A DNA stretch of 64,000 bases from Shimia sp. R9_2. Its GTDB lineage: Bacteria > Pseudomonadota > Alphaproteobacteria > Rhodobacterales > Rhodobacteraceae. Made by a program: the position numbers and the translations under genes. Position 1 is the stretch's first letter. Each line of letters begins with the position of its first letter. The stretch lies in NCBI RefSeq assembly GCF_017743735.1, contig NZ_JAGHRO010000006.1, positions 124,001 through 188,000 of the forward strand, written 5' to 3'. This document shows, in pieces, positions 56,690-64,000 of the stretch. The notes beneath the pieces were generated by a model. The model did no database searches and was not told the origin of the DNA. It saw only the letters and a program-made list of their open reading frames with translations.

Positions 56690-57601
56690 ATGAACAAAAA
56701 TATACAAATGGCGGTGGTTGTTCTTGCAACCGCGGCAGGGGCACCTTTGTACGCAGAGATCGCCACATTCGGCGAATTGGGCGCTGGCGTGGAGCTCTTT
56801 GACCAAGGCGGGAGTGCTCTCAATCAGTCGTCTTTTCCGGATGAGCCGGAAGACTTCCGTGCTGGTTTTCTGAATGGCCGATTTGGAGCCAGGTTGGACA
56901 ACGGTTTGACGTTTGGGGTCGATGGGGGCTACCGCAATACGTCGCTTGAGGATTTTGTGACGCCCGGACAAGAAACCAATGAGGGCGTGGACACTGCCGC
57001 ACAACTGACCGCGCAGTTTGGGCTATTGTCTGAAGGTCACTATGTTGGCGGTATCGCCGGGGTGGGGCAGGTCGACTTTCTGGGCGACAGCACGGATCAG
57101 GATGTGACCTATCGCTTGCTGGGGGCAGGGGCTGGCGTCGAACGGGGCAGCTGGGCCTATGGCGGCTCATTGCTGTTCATGGATGTGAATGCCGCCGAAG
57201 ATCCTGAAACGCTGGATGAGGCTGTGATTGCAAAGCTGCAAGCGGAGTATGCGTTGGCCTCTGGAAACACATTCTTTGGAGCCTATGCGCTTTATGCTGA
57301 TGGCAAGAATGATATCGACTCCGGCTTTGGCATTGATGTTGTGAACGGGCCGGGCGCGGGCCTGTACGTGCGCCATAAGATTGGGGCAATTGGCGAAGGG
57401 CGCGATGTGATGCTGAATGCCGGCCTCGATTACCTGTCTTTGACAGAGCAGTTCAACGGCAGCGATGTTACCATCGATTCGGTGAAGGCCTATGTCGGCG
57501 TTCAAATCACCTTTGGTGGTTCAAAGACACCACGTGCTCTGCGTGTGGCAGCGGCCCCTGACACGACGTTTGCGCAAATGCTTACGCCTATTGTTGACTG
57601 A
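56690..57601 (+). CDS. Putative outer-membrane beta-barrel protein
   Basis: 303 residues. MNKNIQMAVVVLATAAGAPLYA is a Sec signal peptide. The mature part is rich in alternating Gly/aromatic strands (FLNGRFGARLDNGLTFGVDGGYR, GHYVGGIAGVGQVDF, NTFFGAYALYADGKND, VMLNAGLDYLSL), typical of small outer-membrane barrels, with acidic loops. Unlike most porins it does not end in Phe; it closes with ...TFAQMLTPIVD, so the barrel idea is an inference. No family recognised. It lies downstream of array B, which may control it. Confidence 0.75.
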   Translation: MNKNIQMAVVVLATAAGAPLYAEIATFGELGAGVELFDQGGSALNQSSFPDEPEDFRAGFLNGRFGARLDNGLTFGVDGGYRNTSLEDFVTPGQETNEGVDTAAQLTAQFGLLSEGHYVGGIAGVGQVDFLGDSTDQDVTYRLLGAGAGVERGSWAYGGSLLFMDVNAAEDPETLDEAVIAKLQAEYALASGNTFFGAYALYADGKNDIDSGFGIDVVNGPGAGLYVRHKIGAIGEGRDVMLNAGLDYLSLTEQFNGSDVTIDSVKAYVGVQITFGGSKTPRALRVAAAPDTTFAQMLTPIVD

Positions 57602-57607
57602 TCTGAC

Positions 57608-57662
57608 AGCCCCTCGGATGCGCACCTCTGCGTTTGGTTGGAGGCAAGCGCAGAGGGGCTCA
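57608..57662. terminator. Long hairpin between convergent genes
   Basis: CCTCTGCGTTTG and CAAGCGCAGAGG form a 12-bp stem with an 8-base loop; outer AGCCCCTC and GAGGGGCT add to it. It lacks a T-run. It lies between the barrel gene and the MFS gene. Confidence 0.6.
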
Positions 57663-57666
57663 GAGA

Positions 57667-58875
57667 TCACATGTCGAGCTGCGCATGGCGGGCGCTTAGC
57701 GCGAGAGCCGCGAAGAGCAACAAGCCGAGCAGCGTGTAGGCGCCGAAAATCACCTGCATCTCCGTATAAGGCAATTGTGCTCCACTTTCGGTTTGGGTGG
57801 CGGTAAAGCTGAGCATGAGGGCAAATAGGACGCGCCCAGCCAGACTTTGCACCGACAGATAGGTGGCGCGGATGTCGTTGCTCAGCAGCGGCTGAATGCG
57901 CGCACGTATGAATGGGTCTGATAGCGAGTCCGGCACCATACGAAAGAGCAGCAGGGCGATGACAAACAGGCTGTTGGAGATCGCCAAGGCTGCGGTGAGG
58001 GCGAGCTGTATGCCAAAGGCCAGAAGCAGCGTTCTTGCCAAACCCAAACGTGTGCGGAGTTTCAGCGCGACAAGCGCGGTCAGGACAGAAACCAGCATCA
58101 TCGAGAAGGTCACGCCGCCGGAAATCAGCGGCGTTTGAGCGGCGAACCCACGTGCCTCCAAAGCCTCGCGGATAAAGGGTTGCCCGAGCACAAAGGGGAT
58201 ATGACCGAAGGCGTACATCGCGAGCGCGAGGCCGAGCAACCAAAGCAGCGTTGGATGCGATAAGCTGTTGGCCAGCGCGTGCAGACTTTCGCGGTGCGGC
58301 GGCGTGGTCAGATGTGGCGTCTCTTTGAACAGGCAGGTGATGCCAAATGTGCCGATGGCTGCACAGGCGGTCGTCACATAGCGGATGATCTCATCCCAGA
58401 GCGCAAAAATACCTCCGCTGAGGGCGGAGAGTGCAAGCGCCACGAAACTGAACCGCCATGCCTTAAGTTTATGATATTCAATATCCTTTTCGTGACCCTC
58501 TGCCTTTAGGCTTTCAAATAGAAGTGCGCTGTCAGTTCCAGAAGCAAAGGCCCAACCAGCGCCCAGCAATACGTTGGCGATTGCAAAGAGTGTGAAGCCG
58601 TCCCCGAACACCAGCAGAATGGTGGCTGAAACGTAACTTAGTGCTGCCGCAAGGAGTGTGCGTTTGCGGCCCAGTCGGTCGGACATGTAGCCGGAGGGGA
58701 CTTCACACACGGTTGTGGCCAGATCGTAGACCACATAGAGCAAAATGGCCTCGGGGGCAGACAACCGGCTTTCGAAATAGAGAAACCAAGTGGCCTGCCA
58801 GAAGATCAGGGATTGGATAAATTTGTACCAAGGAAAAATCTGAATGTTGCGAGACATTCTGAATTGTTGACCCAT
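57667..58875 (-). CDS. MFS transporter
   Basis: A 402-residue inner-membrane transporter with about twelve hydrophobic segments. The A-motif is VPSGYMSDRLGRKRTLLAAA, and LSAPEAILLYVVYDLATTVCEVPSGY opens the N-terminal half. It resembles uncharacterised MFS proteins common in this group; its cargo cannot be told. Two Met codons near the start (MGQQFRMSRN, ATG 58875 and ATG 58857) are possible; neither has a strong SD. Confidence 0.88.
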   Translation of the reverse strand: MGQQFRMSRNIQIFPWYKFIQSLIFWQATWFLYFESRLSAPEAILLYVVYDLATTVCEVPSGYMSDRLGRKRTLLAAALSYVSATILLVFGDGFTLFAIANVLLGAGWAFASGTDSALLFESLKAEGHEKDIEYHKLKAWRFSFVALALSALSGGIFALWDEIIRYVTTACAAIGTFGITCLFKETPHLTTPPHRESLHALANSLSHPTLLWLLGLALAMYAFGHIPFVLGQPFIREALEARGFAAQTPLISGGVTFSMMLVSVLTALVALKLRTRLGLARTLLLAFGIQLALTAALAISNSLFVIALLLFRMVPDSLSDPFIRARIQPLLSNDIRATYLSVQSLAGRVLFALMLSFTATQTESGAQLPYTEMQVIFGAYTLLGLLLFAALALSARHAQLDM

Positions 58876-59179
58876 GGGTTGAGAGTGGGCGAGAACTACT
58901 TCTGTTTTAGGCGCTAGTCTCTTTGCCAGTTTGCGGACTGAGACGAGAATGCGAAGCCGCGACTCAGCGAGGTTCTGGAGAATGCGTATGCAGAAATGTT
59001 AGGGCTCGCATCTGGGATGGCCCAGGACTGACACAGAGTCGTCGCTCTCCAATTGGTTAACAAAGAGCATGAATAAGGCTTGAGAGCGACGGTTCAATCG
59101 TCTGAAGGGTCGGTTTTTGAGGGTTGACGTTCCGTCGCTAAGAGAGGCTTAGGGCAGCATATCCAGAAAGGGGAGTTTC
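58876..59179. promoter_or_regulatory. Divergent region with a 10-bp inverted repeat, upstream of the BCCT gene
   Basis: The 304-bp gap holds CGTCGCTCTC (59040-59049) and its perfect inverse GAGAGCGACG (59082-59091), 32 bp apart, plus a TTGACG (59123-59128) that could be a -35 box, although no good -10 follows at 17 bp. The inverted repeat may be a regulator site or an mRNA stem. No tRNA or riboswitch recognised. Confidence 0.4.
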
Positions 59180-60760
59180 ATGTCAGAACAAGAAACCGAC
59201 TATGAGGTCGGTCAGGACAATGTGCAGGTATTGGGGTTGGATGTTCACAACCCCGTATTTGCCATTTCAGGTTTAACGATCGTTGCCTTCGTTTTTTTCT
59301 CATTGGTGTTTCATGAGCAAGCCTCAGCCTTCTTTGGCTGGTTGCGTCCGGCGCTGACCAGCAATTTTGACTGGGTCTTCATGATTGCCTGTAACCTGTT
59401 TGTTGTGTTTTCTCTGTTCTTGGTGGTTTCGCCTTACGGCAAGATCCGCCTCGGGGGCGATGATGCGAAGCCTGATTACAGCTACGCAGGCTGGATCGCG
59501 ATGCTGTTTGCCGCAGGCATGGGCATTGGTCTGGTTTTCTGGGGTGTGGCTGAGCCAATCTCCCACTACGGATCTTCGTTTGGCGGTGTCGCCACTGACG
59601 AAAACGGCCTGCGCACCGACTGGGCGCCGCTTGGCGCAGCTGCGGGCGATATCGCGGCTTCCCGCGACCTCGCGATGGCGGCGACTGTGTTCCATTGGGG
59701 CCTGCACCCATGGGCGATTTATGCCGTTGTGGCGCTGGCGCTGGCATTCTTCAGCTTCAACCGCGGCCTGCCGCTGACCATGCGGTCGGTGTTCTATCCG
59801 CTGCTGGGTGAGCGCACATGGGGTCCGCTGGGGCATATCATCGATATCCTTGCGGTGTTCGCGACCATCTTTGGTCTGGCAACTTCGCTGGGTCTTGGTG
59901 CAAGCCAGGCACTGGCGGGTCTGAACTATCTGTTTGGCGTGCCCGTAAGCGACGGGATGAAAGTGGTTCTGATCATTGCGATCACCATCTTTGCTTTGAT
60001 CTCGGTTGTGGCCGGTCTGGACAAAGGCGTGAAGCGTCTGTCCGAAGCCAACATGATCCTGGCCGCTGGCCTCTTGCTGTTGGTTCTTCTGGTGGGTCCA
60101 ACTGTCGCCATCCTCACTGGTTTCTTCTCCGGTCTGGTTGACTACGTTGTGGCGCTGCCTGCGCTGTCCAACTGGGTTGGTCGTGAAGACACCAACTTCA
60201 TGCAGGGCTGGACTGCCTTCTACTGGGCTTGGTGGATCTCCTGGTCACCTTTCGTGGGAATGTTCATCGCGCGCATCTCTCGCGGCCGGACCATTCGCGA
60301 GTTCATCGTGTGCGTTCTGATCATCCCAACTGTTGTTGGTGCGCTTTGGATGCACGTGTTTGGCGGTGCTGCGCTGGATCAAGTGACCTCCGGTGCCGGT
60401 CAGGCGCTGCAGGATGCGGCTCTGGAACTGAAGATGTTCAAGATGTTTGAAGCCTTCCCAATGACCGGGCTGCTGTCTTTCATCGGCATCATTCTGGTGG
60501 TGGTTTTCTTTGTGACCTCCTCGGACTCCGGTTCCTTGGTGATTGATACCATCACCGCTGGCGGCAAAACCGATGCACCAACCGCACAACGTGTGTTCTG
60601 GTGTGTGCTGGAAGGCGCAATCGCGATTGTGTTGCTGTTGGGTGGCGGCCTTGGTGCGCTCCAGGCGGCATCAATCGCCACGGGCTTCCCCTTCGCCATC
60701 GTTCTGATGCTGATGTGTGTGTCCGTGATGATCGGCCTCATCCGTGAGCGCCGTCGCTGA
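59180..60760 (+). CDS. BCCT-family betaine/choline/carnitine transporter
   Basis: 526 residues with twelve membrane spans. LFAAGMGIGLVFWGVAEPISHYGS (~110-135) is the glycine-stretch motif of the family; GMGIG suggests Na+-coupled betaine-type transport. The aromatic box and gate region are FYWAWWISWSPFVGMFIARISRGRTIREF (~348-375). It brings in betaines or choline as osmolytes or carbon source. The cytosolic tail is short, so osmosensing of the BetP type is unlikely. It could feed the BHMT/dimethylglycine cluster at 16-23 kb (inference). Confidence 0.93.
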   Translation: MSEQETDYEVGQDNVQVLGLDVHNPVFAISGLTIVAFVFFSLVFHEQASAFFGWLRPALTSNFDWVFMIACNLFVVFSLFLVVSPYGKIRLGGDDAKPDYSYAGWIAMLFAAGMGIGLVFWGVAEPISHYGSSFGGVATDENGLRTDWAPLGAAAGDIAASRDLAMAATVFHWGLHPWAIYAVVALALAFFSFNRGLPLTMRSVFYPLLGERTWGPLGHIIDILAVFATIFGLATSLGLGASQALAGLNYLFGVPVSDGMKVVLIIAITIFALISVVAGLDKGVKRLSEANMILAAGLLLLVLLVGPTVAILTGFFSGLVDYVVALPALSNWVGREDTNFMQGWTAFYWAWWISWSPFVGMFIARISRGRTIREFIVCVLIIPTVVGALWMHVFGGAALDQVTSGAGQALQDAALELKMFKMFEAFPMTGLLSFIGIILVVVFFVTSSDSGSLVIDTITAGGKTDAPTAQRVFWCVLEGAIAIVLLLGGGLGALQAASIATGFPFAIVLMLMCVSVMIGLIRERRR

Positions 60761-60787
60761 GCGACCATCCTATAAAGCAAAAAGAAA

Positions 60788-60816
60788 ACGCCGCCCGGAT
60801 GGGCGGCGTTTTTTGT
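60788..60816 (+). terminator. Terminator of the BCCT gene
   Basis: AACGCCGCCC and GGGCGGCGTT form a 10-bp perfect stem with a GGAT loop, followed by TTTTTTG. It lies 27 bp after the BCCT stop. Confidence 0.92.
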
Positions 60817-60853
60817 CGGAGACAAGAGAGAAGCCTCGACAAGGAGCGACTGC

Positions 60854-61903
60854 TTATTCGGCAATGATCTCGCCGGAGGGGCGCGGAGTGGCCGCTGTTT
60901 CTGCCGGCAGCACCGGATAGGTGACTGGTGGCAGCGCGCCTGTGAGACTGTCGAGAAAGGCCACGATCTGCGAGGCATCTTCATCAGTCAGCTCTTCGCC
61001 GAGCTGGGATTCCGCCATGATCTGTACGGCCACTTTCAGATCCCAGACCTTGCCAGAGTGGAAGTATGGAGCCGTTTGGGCCACGTTGCGCAGTGGTGCT
61101 GCGCGGAACACGTATTCATCGTCCACTGTCGCAGTGACAGCAAAACGCCCCTTGTCCCCGACCGGCAAAACATCTGCACCGGGCTTCTCGATCAGGCCGA
61201 ACGGATAGTATCCACTGCCGCCGACGTTGATGCCGGAGTGGCAGGCTGCACATCCCAGATCCATAAACTGGCTGAGGCCGGCGAGCTGCTCTGGTGTCAT
61301 GGCGTCATCATCCCCGTTCAGCCACGCATCAAACGGGGCAGGGGTGATCAGAGTTGCTTCAAAGGCCTCGATGGCTTTGGCGAAGTTGTCGAAGGTGACA
61401 GGATCGTCTTCCCCTTCGAAGGCATCGCCAAACCGCTCCACATATTGCGGCATGGAGTTTAGGGTCGCGAGGAGGTTTTCCTGCGTGTTGGCCATTTCAA
61501 CGCCAGCCTGCACCGGACCTTTGGCCTGCTCTGCAAGGTCTGCGGCGCGCCCATCCCAGAACTGCGCTTCGTTGAACACGGAGTTCAGGGCGGTTGGCGA
61601 GTTGCGCGGGCCGCGCTGCCAGCCGTGACCGATAGAGGTCTCAAGGTTGTCGTCCCCGCCGGTGGCGAGGTTGTGGCAGGAGTTGCATGAGAAAACACCA
61701 GATGCCGACATGCGCGGATCAAAGAACAGCGCTTTGCCAAGCGCGATTTTTTCAGGTGTGATCGGGTTGTCTTTTACCGCAGGCACCGTGGAGGGCAGCG
61801 GCAGGAAAGTATCAAGAGCTTCTTCGCGCAGCTCATTGGCCTGGGCAGAGGCGGCGACGAGGGCGATGGCTGTGGCTTGGATGAGGCTGGCTTTCAGTTT
61901 CAT
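60854..61903 (-). CDS. Di-haem cytochrome c peroxidase (MauG/Ccp type)
   Basis: 349 residues. A signal peptide (MKLKASLIQATAIALVAASAQA) sends it to the periplasm. The first haem site is CNSCH (Cys73, Cys76, His77) and the second CAACH (Cys218, Cys221, His222); GKALFFDPRMSASGVFSCNSC is the family core. It reduces hydrogen peroxide with electrons from cytochrome c. The protein ends in a 15-residue Pro/Thr-rich tail. A perfect FNR-type box lies about 70 bp upstream, so low oxygen is likely to control it. Confidence 0.93.
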   Translation of the reverse strand: MKLKASLIQATAIALVAASAQANELREEALDTFLPLPSTVPAVKDNPITPEKIALGKALFFDPRMSASGVFSCNSCHNLATGGDDNLETSIGHGWQRGPRNSPTALNSVFNEAQFWDGRAADLAEQAKGPVQAGVEMANTQENLLATLNSMPQYVERFGDAFEGEDDPVTFDNFAKAIEAFEATLITPAPFDAWLNGDDDAMTPEQLAGLSQFMDLGCAACHSGINVGGSGYYPFGLIEKPGADVLPVGDKGRFAVTATVDDEYVFRAAPLRNVAQTAPYFHSGKVWDLKVAVQIMAESQLGEELTDEDASQIVAFLDSLTGALPPVTYPVLPAETAATPRPSGEIIAE

Positions 61904-61967
61904 TGTTCGCTCCGTAAACTGGCTCTCTCCCTGAGACTCAATTTGCAGAAAGATAACAAGTGAAGCT

Positions 61968-61981
61968 TTGATTTAGATCAA
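61968..61981. promoter_or_regulatory. FNR-type box before the cytochrome c peroxidase gene
   Basis: TTGAT-TTAG-ATCAA is a perfect match to the FnrL/FNR consensus TTGAT-N4-ATCAA. It is centred about 71 bp upstream of the ATG at 61903. Cytochrome c peroxidase genes are well-known members of FNR regulons. Confidence 0.8.
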
Positions 61982-62121
61982 TTCTAATTCCAGAGTAGGG
62001 AAATACTTTGGGTGTGGCGATGGCAGGCGCGCGTCCAACATAGCGCGTTGCGATCGCGGCTATCAGTTCGTGGTGGATAAGGTCGCGCGGAGGCAGCGCC
62101 TAAGCGCCGCCTCACAAGGTA

Positions 62122-62748
62122 TTACCGCTGCGCTGTGACGAGTTTGACAGCCAATGCTACGAACACCACGCTTGCTAGCCGATTGAGCCACGTCTGCGCC
62201 ATTGGTGAGTTTTTTATCCAGTCACCCAGCCAGCCAGCAGCCAACGCCACAGAGCCGAAAACCAGCAGTGTCGCGATGATCATCAAAAACCCGAGCTGGT
62301 AAAATTGCCAGACCATCGGGCCGTTTGCTGGATCAACGAACTGCGGCAAGAAAGCGAGGAAGAAGATCGTCACCTTTGGGTTGGCGATGTTCATGATCAG
62401 GCCGCGGGTGTATTGCTTCGCAGATGTCTCTGGCGAGGGGGCGCCTTCTTCGAGGTTGGCCTTTGAGGCGGTAAAAGCCTTGTAGGCAAGATAGATCAGA
62501 TAGGCGGCGCCAATATACTTCAGGATGGCAAAGGCGACCTGAGAGGTCTGAAAAATCACCGCGACACCAAGCGCGACCGCCGTGGTGTGAAAGATCAACC
62601 CGCTGGCAAGTCCGAGCGTAACGGAAAGGCCGGCGACGCGGCCGTGCAGAGCTGATTGGGTCAGCACAAAGATATTGTCCGGGCCTGGCACCAGCGCCAG
62701 CGCAATGGCTGCGCCCATGAACAGGATTGCTACGTCTACGGGTATCAT
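62122..62748 (-). CDS. LysE/RhtB family exporter (second copy)
   Basis: 208 residues with six hydrophobic segments. AIALALVPGPDNIFVLTQSALHGRVAGLSVTLGLASGLIFHTT and RGLIMNIANPKVTIFFLAFLPQFVDP are the family motifs. Different from the LysE protein at 16953, so not a recent duplicate. The start at 62748 has GGAGGAGTGACC, a near-ideal SD. Cargo unknown, probably an amino acid. Confidence 0.9.
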   Translation of the reverse strand: MIPVDVAILFMGAAIALALVPGPDNIFVLTQSALHGRVAGLSVTLGLASGLIFHTTAVALGVAVIFQTSQVAFAILKYIGAAYLIYLAYKAFTASKANLEEGAPSPETSAKQYTRGLIMNIANPKVTIFFLAFLPQFVDPANGPMVWQFYQLGFLMIIATLLVFGSVALAAGWLGDWIKNSPMAQTWLNRLASVVFVALAVKLVTAQR

Positions 62749-62908
62749 GGTCACTCCTCCCAAAGTGTGGCGCGCGGGCGGCTCACCGGTGCGTTGGTTG
62801 GAGATGTGTAAGGGAGATGATCAGAGGAGGGAAGTAGGGTGTTGTGCAACCATTCTCCGCTGCTCTAGGAATCCCTTTGGGGGTAGGTGAGGGTAACGGG
62901 AGTAAGGG

Positions 62909-63451
62909 ATGCTGCGCCTAAAGGTGATTTTGAGCATGGTGTTGATTGCAGTTGCGCAAACTGCATCGGCTATGGACAGACCATCTGCTGCAGTACGTTT
63001 GTTTGAGGACGTCTGTCTGCCGATTGTTTATGAAACACTTCCGCCTGTACTGAAAAAGATCAAAGGGCAAGAAGAGTTCTCTGAGGGCGTCCTCAAGTCC
63101 ACAAAGTGGTATTGGCCGCACCTACCATCAGGCTTTTCTGTAGAAGTGACCGACTACCCCGACGGGCGAATTAAGTGTGAGATCACTGATAAAGGCCAAG
63201 TTTTGTCTCCGGCGGAGCGTCAGGCTTTTGAGACGCTAGTGGTAGGCTGGATGGGGAGCCGCATGCCAATGCTTGCGCAGGAAACGCCCGAACCCATTGA
63301 GAGCTTCGAGTATTTCAATACATGGATGACCCCGCAATTTGGTCGCAATGACCTGCGCCGATGGGGCGTTCTGCATTTGCGGTTTAGCGCAGAATTTGAT
63401 CATTCGACTTCGCTGATATTGGCGTATCTGCGCAAGCGCCCAACCTCTTAG
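62909..63451 (+). CDS. Secreted protein of unknown function
   Basis: 180 residues. MLRLKVILSMVLIAVAQTASA is a Sec signal peptide. The mature part (RPSAAVRLFEDVCLPIVYETLPPVLKKIKGQEEFSEGVLKSTKWYWPHLPSGFSVEVTDYPDGRIKCEITDKG) has two cysteines that could pair, and no known domain. It resembles small uncharacterised periplasmic proteins of this bacterial family. AGTAAGGG lies before the ATG. It is the last gene before the ribosomal block resumes. Confidence 0.72.
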   Translation: MLRLKVILSMVLIAVAQTASAMDRPSAAVRLFEDVCLPIVYETLPPVLKKIKGQEEFSEGVLKSTKWYWPHLPSGFSVEVTDYPDGRIKCEITDKGQVLSPAERQAFETLVVGWMGSRMPMLAQETPEPIESFEYFNTWMTPQFGRNDLRRWGVLHLRFSAEFDHSTSLILAYLRKRPTS

Positions 63452-63463
63452 CCCAACTTTCCC

Positions 63464-63492
63464 TTGCCTTCACCCTTACACCCCCGTATAGA
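63464..63492 (+). promoter_or_regulatory. Candidate sigma-70 promoter of the rpmC block
   Basis: TTGCCT (63464-63469), a 17-bp spacer and TATAGA (63487-63492) lie about 120 bp before rpmC. A new promoter would be needed here because the rplB-rplP transcript ends 10 kb upstream. Confidence 0.6.
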
Positions 63493-63610
63493 GCGCCATC
63501 TCGCGGATTCCGTGCTTACGGGATTCGTGTGTTTGTCATTTGTCCATCAGGCAAAAGGGTCACCCCGCACATACTCGGGAGCCCTCTGATGTATGAGAAA
63601 GGAAAAGGCG

Positions 63611-63811
63611 ATGAACGCCAAAGAACTGCGTGATAAGACGCCGGATCAGCTGCGCGAGGAGCTGTCCAATCTTAAGAAAGAATCGTTCAACCTGCGTTTC
63701 CAACAGGCCACCGGCCAGCTGGAGAACTCCGCTCAGATCCGTGCCGCGCGTCGCAACGCAGCACGTGTGAAGACGATCCTGAACGAAAAAGCCAAGTCGG
63801 CAGCAGAGTAA
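63611..63811 (+). CDS. rpmC: 50S ribosomal protein L29
   Basis: 66 residues: [66 protein letters not shown], a two-helix protein at the tunnel exit. The ATG at 63611 has AGGAAAAGGCG. The upstream ATG at 63593 gives a less usual N-terminus. In the common S10 order it directly follows rplP; here 10.4 kb separate them. Confidence 0.97.
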   Translation: MNAKELRDKTPDQLREELSNLKKESFNLRFQQATGQLENSAQIRAARRNAARVKTILNEKAKSAAE

Positions 63812-63825
63812 GAGGAGCTAGATAG

Positions 63826-64000
63826 ATGCCCAAACGTATCCTGACTGGCACCGTGACCTCCGATGCCAACGCACAAACCATTACCGTGTCTGTAGAGCGC
63901 CGCTTCACACACCCGGTTCTGAAGAAGACCATTCGTAAGTCCAAAAAATACCGGGCTCACGATGAGAACAACGCCTACAAAGTAGGTGACTCTGTTCGCA
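63826..64000 (+). CDS. rpsQ: 30S ribosomal protein S17, cut by the right edge
   Basis: About 58 N-terminal residues are visible: [58 protein letters not shown], the S17 OB-fold pattern. The ATG at 63826 follows AGAGGAGC, 14 bp after rpmC. The rest lies beyond the window. Confidence 0.97.
   Translation, partial: MPKRILTGTVTSDANAQTITVSVERRFTHPVLKKTIRKSKKYRAHDENNAYKVGDSVR

Overview
The window looks like chromosomal DNA of a marine alphaproteobacterium of the Rhodobacteraceae (Roseobacter group). The signs are a high-GC, densely packed genome with many ATGA/GTGA start-stop overlaps, a CenR-type response regulator, the Hsp20-DUF1150 pair, a DUF3576 lipoprotein, an alphaproteobacterial porin, an FnrL-type box, and protein sequences of the type seen in Ruegeria/Phaeobacter relatives. 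No phage, plasmid, CRISPR array, tRNA or rRNA was seen.

Layout. 1-16 kb: leuS (cut by the left edge), a GT4 glycosyltransferase, a DUF3576 lipoprotein, a strongly expressed porin, a YggS PLP protein, ribA with an L,D-transpeptidase, the cenR-like regulator followed by a possible sRNA, xth, a CnoX-like thioredoxin with Lon-domain and Trm112 proteins, a Ubi-type hydroxylase, and an amidase/RNA methyltransferase/kinase-like run that is interrupted by a 265-bp MITE. 16-23.5 kb: an operon-like cluster for N-methyl/betaine metabolism (XRE-cupin regulator, LysE exporter, two dimethylglycine-dehydrogenase-like flavoproteins around a betaine-homocysteine-methyltransferase-like protein). 23.5-38.6 kb: housekeeping genes including rarD, sulfurtransferase, aminotransferases, smpB, ftsK, lolA, hsp20, amt-glnK. 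38.8-50.2 kb: a class A penicillin-binding protein, mlaA-mlaC, a type I secretion ABC/HlyD pair, ridA, a FemAB-like protein with a pterin dehydratase, a peroxiredoxin, an FAD reductase and rsmD. 50.5-53.2 kb: rplB-rpsS-rplV-rpsC-rplP. 53.4-63.5 kb: eight non-ribosomal genes (chemoreceptor, TIGR02466 protein, beta-barrel protein, MFS, BCCT transporter, cytochrome c peroxidase, LysE, secreted unknown). 63.6-64 kb: rpmC and rpsQ resume the ribosomal order.

The most notable non-coding signals are: (1) a MITE with 30-bp inverted termini and TA duplication, sitting exactly on a stop codon; (2) an 11-bp tandem repeat array found twice, 40 kb apart, in opposite orientations; (3) a run of GTGAAATTTCAC-type palindromes before the XRE-cupin gene; (4) the S10 ribosomal operon split at two places, each resuming block with its own candidate promoter; (5) a short dispersed repeat present three times; (6) a perfect FNR box before the cytochrome c peroxidase gene. 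Functions are read from sequence motifs and family knowledge only; no database search was run.
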